A stretch of 64,000 nucleotides of DNA from Candidatus Stoquefichus sp. (GTDB taxonomy: Bacteria; Bacillota_I; Bacilli_A; Erysipelotrichales; Coprobacillaceae): positions 1 to 64,000 of the forward strand of contig JAETUM010000002.1 of assembly GCA_021768625.1 (NCBI GenBank). The letters run 5' to 3'. Below the pieces are notes generated by a model that was given only the letters and a program-made list of their open reading frames with translations, had not been told where the DNA came from and ran no database searches. The position numbers and the translations under genes are program-made. This document shows positions 53,428 through 61,834 of this stretch, piece by piece; position 1 is the first letter of the stretch; each line of letters starts with the position of its first letter.

Positions 53428-54564
53428 TATTTCAACAGCCTTTTTCATTTTTTCAATAACATTAACTTGGAAAGGACAATTTTTCATACATAAACCACAT
53501 TCAATACACTCAGATGCATGATGGTTTAATGCTTTATAATGTTCTCTTACAGTTTCTGGAACCTCACCTTGAGCAATACATAAATCTAAAAATTTATGAA
53601 CACTTGCTATATCTATACCTTTTGCACATGGTGCACAATGTCCACAATAAACACAATTTCCTATAAAACTATGTTTTGGGACATGAGATAAGACCAATGC
53701 AAAATCTTTATCATTTTCACTTACATCACAATATGAAGCTGATAACATCATTTCTTCAATAGAATGAGCACCAGCCATAACTGAAGCAACTGCAGGTCTT
53801 GTTAAGCAATAATGAATACATTGATGTGTTGACATAGCAATACCGAATGGTGATAACTTTTCATCTAATAGATCGCCACCACCAAAGGCTTTCATAACTG
53901 TTATTGCAACTCCTTCTCTTTCACACATTTCATATAACGCTTGACGATCAGGATCAATATTTGTTAATGGTTTCTCATAATTTTCATCTTTCCATAAATC
54001 ATCAACATCTTCATTAGCTGGTAACATATCATAACAAGGATTAATAGAAAATAACAAAACATCAATAAGTCCTGTTTCCACAGCTTGCTTAGCTACTAAT
54101 GGATTATGAGAACTTAATCCAATATACTTAATCTTTCCTGCTTCTTTTAATGATTGAGCATATTTTATAATTTCGCCATGAAAAACTTCATCAAAATCTT
54201 TTTGAGCATCTACATAATGAATCATTCCAATATCAATATAATCTGTTTGCAATCTTCTTAACAAATCTTCAAATCCTGCTTTCACTTCATCTATTTTTCT
54301 TGTACGTAAATATTGATCATTTTTCCATACCGCAGACAAATGTGCTTCAAATATCCAATTTTCCCTATTATCCTTAATAGCTTCACCTAAACAACTTCTC
54401 AATACAGGATTAGGTGAATACAAATCAATAAAGTTAATACCTAGTTCCTCTGCCTTCTTAATAAAAGCATTGACTTCTTCTTGTGATTTATCAACAAAAC
54501 CTTCACAACCCAATCCTATCTCACTAACTTTTAAATTAGTTCTTCCTAATACTCTATACTCCAT
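53416..54564 (-). CDS. Aldo/keto reductase with C-terminal 4Fe-4S domain
   Basis: A 382-residue oxidoreductase. The AKR barrel starts MEYRVLGRTNLKVSEIGLGCEG and contains the catalytic-type D47/Y52 region DLYSPNP and the IDIGMIHYVD strand. The C-terminal part has a ferredoxin-like Cys set (CVYCGHCAPC ~310-319 and CIECGLCMKNCP ~352-363). Such proteins reduce unidentified carbonyls in anaerobes. The start follows GGAGG. Confidence 0.92.
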   Translation of the reverse strand: MEYRVLGRTNLKVSEIGLGCEGFVDKSQEEVNAFIKKAEELGINFIDLYSPNPVLRSCLGEAIKDNRENWIFEAHLSAVWKNDQYLRTRKIDEVKAGFEDLLRRLQTDYIDIGMIHYVDAQKDFDEVFHGEIIKYAQSLKEAGKIKYIGLSSHNPLVAKQAVETGLIDVLLFSINPCYDMLPANEDVDDLWKDENYEKPLTNIDPDRQALYEMCEREGVAITVMKAFGGGDLLDEKLSPFGIAMSTHQCIHYCLTRPAVASVMAGAHSIEEMMLSASYCDVSENDKDFALVLSHVPKHSFIGNCVYCGHCAPCAKGIDIASVHKFLDLCIAQGEVPETVREHYKALNHHASECIECGLCMKNCPFQVNVIEKMKKAVEIFGL

Positions 54565-54637
54565 AAGTTACCTCCATCATCTCTATAATTTATCTTATCA
54601 CTTGGAGTTCACTTTATGTCAAGTAAAGAATAAAAAA

Positions 54638-54653
54638 AGAACCAAAAGGTTCT
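54638..54653 (-). terminator. degV-family gene terminator
   Basis: AGAACC/GGTTCT stem, TTTT loop, seven-T tail on the minus strand. Confidence 0.85.
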
Positions 54654-55515
54654 AATTATCTAAAAATTGTATACCAGCTCCTAATAAACCAGGACCTAAA
54701 TAACAACTTAATGCTGCTCCTATTTTAGCTTCAATACATTCTTGGCAACCAGGATATTTTTCAATCAATTTCTTTTCTAATGCCTCTCTTTGTTCTGGCA
54801 TAGCTCCATCAGCAACATATAAATTAAAAGATTGATCAGGATGTTGTTCTATTAAATTATCAATAAGTTCTATTAATTTATCAGGAACCTTCTTACTTCC
54901 TCTTACCTTTGTAGGAACATCAATTTCTCCTTTATCCTTATCAAAAGAAAGAATTGGTTTTATTTTCAATGCTGTTCCCACAAAAGCAGTTGCTTTTCCT
55001 ATACGTCCTCCCTTTTGAAGAAATTCTAATGTATCAATCGAAAAGAAAGCATAAGTATTTTGAATTAAACTTTCAGCTTTTTTCTTCAATTCATCAAATG
55101 ACATACCTTGATCTCTATACTTTGCCAATTGAATAGCAATACCACCATATCCAATACTTCCATTTTGAGAATCAAATACAGCAATTTCTAAATTATCAAA
55201 ACCATCAGCAAATAATCTCACCTGATTAGATGTTCCAGACAATCCTGCAGATAACAAAATAGCTATTGCTGATGTATATCCATTTTGATAAATCATCTCA
55301 AAAGTATCCAAAATATCTTTGCCAGCAGGTGAAGCTGTCTTTAACACCTCTGTCTTTTGTTTTTCATAAACATCTTCTGCACTTATATTTATTCCATCTT
55401 TATATTCCTGTTCTCCACATTGAATAGCAATTGGCAAAACATAAATATCATATTTTTCTCTATACTCTTGTGGCACATCACCACATGAATCAGTAATAAT
55501 CGCAATCTTATCCAT
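54652..55515 (-). CDS. DegV-family fatty-acid-binding protein
   Basis: A 287-residue cytosolic protein with the DegV start IAIITDSCGDVP (~4-15), a TASPAGKDI segment (~60) and SIDTLEFLQKGGRIG (~160-174). DegV proteins (FakB type) hold fatty acids for phosphorylation by FakA. Which fatty acid is unknown. The start follows AAGGAG. Monocistronic. Confidence 0.93.
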   Translation of the reverse strand: MDKIAIITDSCGDVPQEYREKYDIYVLPIAIQCGEQEYKDGINISAEDVYEKQKTEVLKTASPAGKDILDTFEMIYQNGYTSAIAILLSAGLSGTSNQVRLFADGFDNLEIAVFDSQNGSIGYGGIAIQLAKYRDQGMSFDELKKKAESLIQNTYAFFSIDTLEFLQKGGRIGKATAFVGTALKIKPILSFDKDKGEIDVPTKVRGSKKVPDKLIELIDNLIEQHPDQSFNLYVADGAMPEQREALEKKLIEKYPGCQECIEAKIGAALSCYLGPGLLGAGIQFLDN

Positions 55516-55641
55516 CTTTTTTCTCCTTCTTCCAACAAGCCACTATACTCTATTTATATGAACACATTTTGAACTTATTAAAATTTTTTAAGTAATTATA
55601 TTTCATATTACAACTATTAAGAAGAAAAATCAAATTATGGA

Positions 55642-56568
55642 CTATAAATGAAATGACATTTGTAAATTTATTGATGATGATTGTTTTGCTTCATAAACCT
55701 CATCATTTTCATTAACCTCTCCAATTAAAAGAGGAGAATATGGATTATGAAGTTGAGATTGCTTAACAACCTCTTTTTTATCAATATTTGCATAACAATA
55801 CAAACAACCATGTAAACAAGTATTATAAGCACCAATATCATTTCCTAATAAACATTGACAACCATCTCTTACAGAAGATGGTTTTAAAAGTAATTCAATA
55901 TCTAAAGCTTCTTCTATAATTTCTTTTGACATACATCCAGTACAAATAACACCATATTGTTCAAACTCCTTTGACTCTAAACATGCATATAATTTCATAT
56001 GATAATGTTGTGCTATTTTTGCAAATTCTCTAACAATTTGATGTTGAATATGCATCGGAACTTCTTGTACATGAGGAAAGTTTTTCTTTGTTTTTTGATA
56101 TAAATCTATAAAACTTATCACACAACGATTTGTAAACTTTGATAAATGTTTTGCTATATAATGAAATGCTTTGACATGGTATTCAACTGTATATTTTTGA
56201 TTAATAAAAATAGGATCATATCTCCACCCAACTTTACTTTTTCCCACCTTTAAAGATAGTTCTTGAAAACTTTGTATGACATCTTTGACAAGTGGAACAT
56301 ATGGTTCAATTTCCCTGTCATATGGAGTGATAGTCACATACCAAAATTGTCTATATTCTTTTAACAAGTCAATTCTCGATAACATTGGTTGAGGATTTTT
56401 TGTACAAAAGCATATGCAATCAACAACTTGAGGATTGAATACATATTTTGTAATTCTTGAAGGATAATATGGATTTCTAACATAAACAAAGCCTTCTTGA
56501 ATGCGTCTATAAAACCAATCGCTATAAAATGCTGGTATATCTGTTCTTTGGCCAGTATTGATAATCAT
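55642..56568 (-). CDS. DUF1848 family protein with Cys cluster
   Basis: A 308-residue protein. GQRTDIPAFYSDWFYRRI, GFVYVRNPYYP and CICFCTKNPQPM (~50-61) define DUF1848. The C-terminal CLHGCLYCYAN (~255-265) looks like a CxxxCxxC iron-sulfur site, as in radical-SAM-like proteins, although no SAM barrel was verified. Function unknown. Divergent from the HAD phosphatase gene. Confidence 0.88.
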   Translation of the reverse strand: MIINTGQRTDIPAFYSDWFYRRIQEGFVYVRNPYYPSRITKYVFNPQVVDCICFCTKNPQPMLSRIDLLKEYRQFWYVTITPYDREIEPYVPLVKDVIQSFQELSLKVGKSKVGWRYDPIFINQKYTVEYHVKAFHYIAKHLSKFTNRCVISFIDLYQKTKKNFPHVQEVPMHIQHQIVREFAKIAQHYHMKLYACLESKEFEQYGVICTGCMSKEIIEEALDIELLLKPSSVRDGCQCLLGNDIGAYNTCLHGCLYCYANIDKKEVVKQSQLHNPYSPLLIGEVNENDEVYEAKQSSSINLQMSFHL

Positions 56569-56678
56569 AGTTATTCCTCCCTCATTTTTTATTTTAGCAT
56601 ATATTGATTATCTATAGAAATGAATTGCTTGTTTTATTGAACTCATTTATAATGAATAAAAAAGGAGGTTATCATTTT

Positions 56679-57443
56679 ATGAATAAAATTTTCTTTTTTG
56701 ATATTGATGGAACTCTTGCTATTCACCATCATATACCAAAAAGTAATCTAGAAGCATTACAGTTGTTAAAAGATAAAGGTTATTTAACATTTATATGTAC
56801 AGGTCGTGCTCCTTTTTATGCACAAATGTTATTTAAAGATTTAACATCAGGTATTATTTCCTGTAATGGTCGTTATATTACATATCTCAATGAAAAGATT
56901 TTTGGTAAAACTTTTACAAATCAAGAACTCAATGAATATCAAAATATTTTCAAAGAATTAGATTGTGGATGTTTTTTTGTATCAGATGAACAATCATATA
57001 TTTATAATATGAACAATGATCAAATTAAACAAGTTAAAGATGAATATGGTCAAAATAGAATAACATTTGAACATATGAATTTACCATTTTATACTTTTGA
57101 TATTTTTTATCATTCTTTAAAACACAGAGATCAAATCATTGAAAGATTACAAGATAAAATTATCTTTAATGATCATGGTGGACATGGTTCAGGTGACTGC
57201 TCTACTATTCATTTTGATAAAGGAAGTGCTATTGCTTATTTGCTTGACTATTTTCATATTTCTCCATCACATGCTTATGCCTTCGGTGATGGATATAATG
57301 ATCAAGCAATGTTTAGAGAAGTTGAACATAAAATAGCCATGGGAAATGCTGTTGATACATTAAAAAAACAAGCAACATTTATTACAACGAATGTCGATCA
57401 AGATGGTATTATAAATGCTTTAAAACATGAGAAAATAATATAA
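56679..57443 (+). CDS. HAD-superfamily Cof-type phosphatase
   Basis: A 254-residue HAD subfamily-IIB hydrolase. Motif I is FFDIDGTLA (residues 5-13), motif II is CTGRAP (~42) and motif IV is FGDGYNDQAMF (~207-217). Sugar phosphates or pyridoxal phosphate are common substrates. The start at 56679 follows AAAGGAGG; an upstream in-frame ATG is less likely. It precedes rarA by 8 bases on the plus strand, so the two may be co-transcribed. Confidence 0.9.
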   Translation: MNKIFFFDIDGTLAIHHHIPKSNLEALQLLKDKGYLTFICTGRAPFYAQMLFKDLTSGIISCNGRYITYLNEKIFGKTFTNQELNEYQNIFKELDCGCFFVSDEQSYIYNMNNDQIKQVKDEYGQNRITFEHMNLPFYTFDIFYHSLKHRDQIIERLQDKIIFNDHGGHGSGDCSTIHFDKGSAIAYLLDYFHISPSHAYAFGDGYNDQAMFREVEHKIAMGNAVDTLKKQATFITTNVDQDGIINALKHEKII

Positions 57444-57451
57444 GGAATGAT

Positions 57452-58774
57452 ATGATGAAACAAGAAACTTTATTTGAAAATCAAATACAAGATCCATTAG
57501 CAAGTCGTATGCGTCCCACAACACTACAAGAATATGTAGGACAAAAACATTTGGTAGCTGAAGGTAAAATATTATGGCAACTCATTGAAAATGATACAAT
57601 TCCTTCAATGATTTTTTGGGGTCCTCCTGGTGTTGGAAAAACAACACTTGCAAGAATTATTGCTCATTGTACAAATAGTGAATTTATTGACTTTAGTGCT
57701 GTAACCAGCGGAATCAAGGATATCAAACAAGTGATGAAATTAGCACAAGAGAAAAGACAATTAGGTGTTCAAACGATTGTCTTTGTTGATGAAATTCATC
57801 GTTTTAATAAAGCTCAACAAGATGCTTTTTTACCTTATGTTGAAAAAGGAAGCATTATTCTTATTGGAGCTACAACAGAAAATCCTTCTTTTGAAGTCAA
57901 TTCTGCCCTTTTATCTCGCTGTAAAGTTTTTGTTTTACATAGTTTAAAAGTGGAAGATATTTTTGAATTATTACAAAACACTTTAAAAAGTGAAAAAGGT
58001 TATGCTCACGAAAATATTCTTATAGATGATGATTGTTTATATATGATTGCTTCTTTTGCTGCTGGAGATGCAAGAATTGCTTTAAATACATTAGAAATGG
58101 TTATTTTAAACAGTTCAAAAAAAGAAAATAAAATCATTGTTTCAAAAGAAACTATTGAACAATGTACAAGTAGAAAATCAATGCTTTATGATAAAAAAGG
58201 AGAAGAGCATTACAACCTTATTTCAGCACTACATAAATCTATGCGTAATAGTGATGTTGATGCTGCGATTTATTGGTTAGCAAGAATGTTAGAAGCTGGA
58301 GAAGACCCACTTTATGTCGCAAGAAGACTTGTTCGCTTTGCAAGCGAAGATATTGGAATGGCTGATAGTCATGCTTTACAAATTGCTATTGCAGGATATC
58401 AAGCATGTCATTTCTTAGGAATGCCAGAATGTAGTGTTCATCTTACCCATGTTGTGACATACCTTTCTTTATCTGTTAAATCTAATGCTTTGTATATGGC
58501 TTATGAAGCCGCAAAAAAAGATGCAATTCAAACACTAGATGAACCTGTTCCTTTACATATTCGTAATGCTCCTACACAATTAATGAAAGACTTAGATTAT
58601 GGAAAAGGATATCAATATGCTCATGACTACAAAGATAAGCTTACAACTATGACTTGTTTACCAGATTCATTATTAGATCGTGAATATTATCACCCTACTC
58701 ATCAGGGAAGTGAATCCAAAGTTGCCTTAAGGCTTCAACAAATTAAAGAGTGGAAAAAGAAAAATCAAAAATAA
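57452..58774 (+). CDS. rarA: Replication-associated recombination ATPase RarA/MgsA
   Basis: AAA+ protein acting at stalled replication forks. DPLASRMRPTTLQEYVGQKHL is the family start, Walker A WGPPGVGKTT is at ~55-64, Walker B VFVDEIHRF at ~109, and ATTENPSFEVNSALLSRC (~138-155) includes the sensor and Arg-finger region. 440 residues is normal. The C-terminal tetramerisation domain is present. Confidence 0.95.
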   Translation: MMKQETLFENQIQDPLASRMRPTTLQEYVGQKHLVAEGKILWQLIENDTIPSMIFWGPPGVGKTTLARIIAHCTNSEFIDFSAVTSGIKDIKQVMKLAQEKRQLGVQTIVFVDEIHRFNKAQQDAFLPYVEKGSIILIGATTENPSFEVNSALLSRCKVFVLHSLKVEDIFELLQNTLKSEKGYAHENILIDDDCLYMIASFAAGDARIALNTLEMVILNSSKKENKIIVSKETIEQCTSRKSMLYDKKGEEHYNLISALHKSMRNSDVDAAIYWLARMLEAGEDPLYVARRLVRFASEDIGMADSHALQIAIAGYQACHFLGMPECSVHLTHVVTYLSLSVKSNALYMAYEAAKKDAIQTLDEPVPLHIRNAPTQLMKDLDYGKGYQYAHDYKDKLTTMTCLPDSLLDREYYHPTHQGSESKVALRLQQIKEWKKKNQK

Positions 58775-58777
58775 AAA

Positions 58778-58806
58778 GTATATTATTTTCACTTTTACAC
58801 ATGATA
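58778..58806 (+). promoter_or_regulatory. Candidate forespore (sigma-G-type) promoter
   Basis: GTATA (58778-58782), 17-bp spacer, CATGATA (58800-58806). It fits the GHATR/CATNNTA pattern and sits 18 bases before the small gene's ATG. Confidence 0.55.
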
Positions 58807-58823
58807 TCAATGAGGTGTGAAAA

Positions 58824-58955
58824 ATGAAAAAAGAAAATAAACAAAACAAAGAAAATGAAAACAAAAAAAGTGCTACTAATAATCAATGGACAAATAATCA
58901 ATTAAAATATTATCCTGATGAAAGAGAAAGAAAAGATGGACCAGGTGGAAATTAA
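58824..58955 (+). CDS. Small hydrophilic protein, possible minor spore protein (43 aa)
   Basis: ATG at 58824 follows TGAGGTG. The product begins MKKENKQNKENENKK, contains QLKYYPDERERKDGPGGN near its end and has no hydrophobic core. The Lys/Asn/Glu-rich composition suggests a small spore protein, and the forespore-type promoter agrees. The C-terminal DGPGG motif is distinctive, but I cannot name a family for it. A very long hairpin follows directly. Confidence 0.65.
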   Translation: MKKENKQNKENENKKSATNNQWTNNQLKYYPDERERKDGPGGN

Positions 58956-59032
58956 AAGAACTGCTCATTGATATGTACCCTCTTTACTGGACAAACCAGT
59001 AAGGAGGGTACATATCAAAATGAACAGTTCTT
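58956..59032. repeat. Long near-perfect inverted repeat between convergent genes
   Basis: Left arm 58956-58990 and right arm 58996-59032 differ by two substitutions and a 2-base insertion, with an ACAAA loop. T-rich ends follow on both strands, so it works as a bidirectional terminator for the 43-aa gene and the MATE gene. The roughly 35-bp stem is far longer than any other terminator here, which suggests a repeat or mobile-derived origin. Confidence 0.85.
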
Positions 59033-59033
59033 T

Positions 59034-60383
59034 TTATAATATAGCTATTTCTTGTATATTTTCTTTCTTTTTTAAATAAACATAAAATCCAACACATATA
59101 AAAGCTGATAGAAGTGATCCAAATGGTGCTGCCCACCCCATTGGATACAATGTATTTGGAAAAATTTGCGAAGCAATATATGCTCCTGGAATACGTACAC
59201 ATATAATAGAAATTGTATTATGAATAAAAGAAATAGATGGCTTATTACATCCACAAAAATACCCACTGAAACAAAAGTGAACTCCTGCAAAAATACAATC
59301 CCAGGCATATGACATAAGATAAAGACTTCCAGCTTGTATAACTTGATAATCAGATGTAAAAAGTGCAATCATTTGTTGTGGTATTATTTGACAAACTATC
59401 GCACATATAAAGCCAAATGAAACACTGATAATCAACCCATAATACAACATTTTCTTAGCCCTCTCTGGCTTATTTGCTCCAATATTTTGAGCAACAGAGG
59501 CTGATAATGCTGATAGTAATGCAGAAGGAACCAAAAATAAAAAACTAATGATTTTTTCTGTAATACCTACTCCTGTTGCAAAAATCAACCCACGACTATT
59601 GGCAATAATTGTTATAAGCAAAAAAGAAACTTGTATAAAGCCATCTTGTAAAGCGATGGGTACCCCTACTTTTAAAATATTTTTTATTGTCAAAATATGT
59701 ATATGAAAATCAGATTTTTGAATAGTAAATACAAATGGCTTTTTCCACATATAAAATAATGCAATGATTGTACTTAACATTTGTGCAAGTACAGTTGCTA
59801 AAGCTGCTCCTGCCGCTCCCATAGATAAATATCCTACAAAGAAATAATCTAATAAAACATTAGCTATACATGCAATAAAGACAAAGTACATAGGACTTTT
59901 TGAATCACCTGCTCCTCTAAAAATACTACTGATAACATTATATGAAATAATAAAAGGTATTCCAATAAAACATATTGTTAAGTATGACTTTGTATAAGAT
60001 ACTGCTTCTAAAGGTGTTGCCATCATTTCAATAATTAAAGAAGTACAACACAATAATAAGATAGTCAAGACAATAGCAACAACAGTAAACAACAATGCAG
60101 TATTTCCAACTATACGAGAAGCATCATTTTCATCCTTTCTTCCTATAGCATTTCCAATACGAACAGTAGCCCCCATAGCCAAACCAATAATAACAACTGT
60201 CAACATATGCAGAAACTGACTTCCTATTGAAACTGCTGAAATAGCATCTGCTTCATTAAACTGTCCCACAATGTATAAATCTGCCATTCCATAAAATGTT
60301 TGTAAAAAACTTGATAACAAATATGGAATAGCAAACATGATTAAAACTTTAAAAACGTGTCCCTCTGTTAAATTTTTATTCAT
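59034..60383 (-). CDS. MATE-family multidrug efflux protein
   Basis: A 449-residue transporter with 12 membrane helices. It begins LTEGHVFKVLIMFAIPYLLSSFLQTFYGMADL, the MATE N-terminal pattern; similar IGNAIGR and AIPSALSALSAS-type motifs recur in each half. Na+ or H+-coupled drug export is the usual role. It is transcribed from a MerR-type promoter that overlaps the end of the upstream regulator gene, so its expression is probably ligand-induced. Confidence 0.92.
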   Translation of the reverse strand: MNKNLTEGHVFKVLIMFAIPYLLSSFLQTFYGMADLYIVGQFNEADAISAVSIGSQFLHMLTVVIIGLAMGATVRIGNAIGRKDENDASRIVGNTALLFTVVAIVLTILLLCCTSLIIEMMATPLEAVSYTKSYLTICFIGIPFIISYNVISSIFRGAGDSKSPMYFVFIACIANVLLDYFFVGYLSMGAAGAALATVLAQMLSTIIALFYMWKKPFVFTIQKSDFHIHILTIKNILKVGVPIALQDGFIQVSFLLITIIANSRGLIFATGVGITEKIISFLFLVPSALLSALSASVAQNIGANKPERAKKMLYYGLIISVSFGFICAIVCQIIPQQMIALFTSDYQVIQAGSLYLMSYAWDCIFAGVHFCFSGYFCGCNKPSISFIHNTISIICVRIPGAYIASQIFPNTLYPMGWAAPFGSLLSAFICVGFYVYLKKKENIQEIAIL

Positions 60384-60400
60384 ACTATCACCCTCTATAT

Positions 60401-60431
60401 ACTATAAACTCTCTACTAAGTAGAGAGTCAA
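60401..60431 (-). promoter_or_regulatory. MerR-type promoter and operator of the MATE gene
   Basis: TTGACT (60426-60431), 19-bp spacer, TATAGT (60401-60406) on the minus strand. A 21-bp palindrome ACTCTCTACT-A-AGTAGAGAGT (60408-60428) fills the spacer. Over-long spacing with a central dyad is the hallmark of promoters that MerR proteins activate by distortion. Confidence 0.88.
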
Positions 60432-61246
60432 ATCTTTTTAACTGGAATTTGTAATTCCATAACATATTTATCTTTGTCTAAAGTATAACAATAGTCTACT
60501 AAAGATAACTCAATAGCATCCCCTATAATTTTAAAATGATTATTACTAATATAATCAAGTAATTGGTTATAATATAAATCAGCATCAGTATGATCTCCAC
60601 AATATCGTATTTTTACATATAAACCCTTTTCTAAATAAAAACACTCTCCAGTATATTCATCTCCTTGTTCTAAAATAACAATTGTACTATTAAAGGTTTG
60701 ATATCGTCTTTGAAGCAAATGTTTTTTATCAATACAAAAAGCCACTTTTCCCAAAAATATTAACGATGGTATATCATATTGTGCAGAAATTTCTCTTACA
60801 TATGTTTCAATATTTCCACTTTTATCATGATCATGATGTAATATTAATGCCTTTCTCTTTTCTATTTCACATACATGAATTTGATTTAATGGGCGTTCTA
60901 AAGCATCTTTTAACTGAAATATACGATTATCTATTTTCTTTTCGCATATAGCTAATTCACGTTTCTTTTTCATTAATTCTTCTTTTTGTTCTAAAAAAAC
61001 TCTCATTAAAACATCTACATCCTTATGTTGAAGAAAAATTTTTATTTTTTCTATAGACATATTTAACGTTCTTAAATAAATAATAGAATTAATAACTTCA
61101 AACTGTTCTATAGAATAATAACGATAGTGTGTCTTTTCATCAACATAATCAGGTTTTAACAATTCAACTTTATCATAATAACGTAATGTCCTAATGCTTA
61201 ACCCAAATAACTGTGAAATTTCTCCAATACTATAATAATCTTTCAT
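60428..61246 (-). CDS. MerR-family regulator with GyrI-like effector domain
   Basis: A 272-residue BmrR-type protein. The winged helix starts YYSIGEISQLFGLSIRTLRYYDKVELLKP (residues 3-31), followed by a dimerisation coil (~85-120) and a GyrI-like ligand domain (~125-272). The start at 61246 follows GGATGGTG. It precedes the MATE gene and most probably activates it when drugs bind. Confidence 0.92.
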   Translation of the reverse strand: MKDYYSIGEISQLFGLSIRTLRYYDKVELLKPDYVDEKTHYRYYSIEQFEVINSIIYLRTLNMSIEKIKIFLQHKDVDVLMRVFLEQKEELMKKKRELAICEKKIDNRIFQLKDALERPLNQIHVCEIEKRKALILHHDHDKSGNIETYVREISAQYDIPSLIFLGKVAFCIDKKHLLQRRYQTFNSTIVILEQGDEYTGECFYLEKGLYVKIRYCGDHTDADLYYNQLLDYISNNHFKIIGDAIELSLVDYCYTLDKDKYVMELQIPVKKI

Positions 61247-61288
61247 AATAAACACCATCCATTTTATAAATAATTCTTTTATTTTCCA

Positions 61289-61741
61289 TTATTTTCCCTC
61301 AAAATCATCAGGACAGCTTACATACAAATCTATATCTATCTCTGTTCCAGTATCACAGCAAAATTGCATAACTTCCATTGATGGTGCTAAACAAGGTGCC
61401 ATTTGATCAAATCGAACAGTTGGTACAATTTCTAATGTGAAACTTACTGAAAATTTTCTTTTAATTTCTTTTAATATATCAATTTTTGAAAGAAAAAGTG
61501 TAATTGTTCTTTTCATTTGTTTATCAACAATCACATCATAGTCTTCACAAATACCAAACTGCCAAGATGCGAAATCATATTTTGTTCCATCACTTCTTAT
61601 ATCTCCTATTTTCCAAGATTTATAAGGTTTAAGATGAAGCAATTTACTTATTATTTCTGGATTAAAGTCACCAGTTATACAAAAATATGTATAACAATTT
61701 GTATGTTGAGAATGATAATATATTTTTTCAAGATTTTTCAT
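61289..61741 (-). CDS. DUF4279 protein
   Basis: A 150-residue cytoplasmic protein. YFCITGDFNPEIISKLL, SWKIGDIRSDGTKYDFASW (~42-60) match DUF4279, a family often found as a possible immunity or accessory protein near polymorphic toxins. No toxin gene is adjacent. It starts 42 bases upstream of the MerR gene and may be co-transcribed. Confidence 0.82.
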   Translation of the reverse strand: MKNLEKIYYHSQHTNCYTYFCITGDFNPEIISKLLHLKPYKSWKIGDIRSDGTKYDFASWQFGICEDYDVIVDKQMKRTITLFLSKIDILKEIKRKFSVSFTLEIVPTVRFDQMAPCLAPSMEVMQFCCDTGTEIDIDLYVSCPDDFEGK

Positions 61742-61792
61742 TATTATGTTCCTTATCTATTTTTTATTGTTCTATGAAGAATTATATCACAA

Positions 61793-61825
61793 AAAACAAT
61801 CAAACAATATATGCTTGATTGTTTT
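61793..61825 (-). terminator. larC terminator
   Basis: AACAATCAA/TTGATTGTT stem with an 11-base loop, six-T tail on the minus strand. Confidence 0.8.
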
Positions 61826-61834
61826 AACACCTAT

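Noticed and set aside
53416-53443. Aldo/keto reductase C-terminus as a fusion product with the HAD fragment
   Set aside because: The last residues KMKKAVEIFG fit the normal aldo/keto reductase ending, so the gene appears intact and only abuts the remnant.
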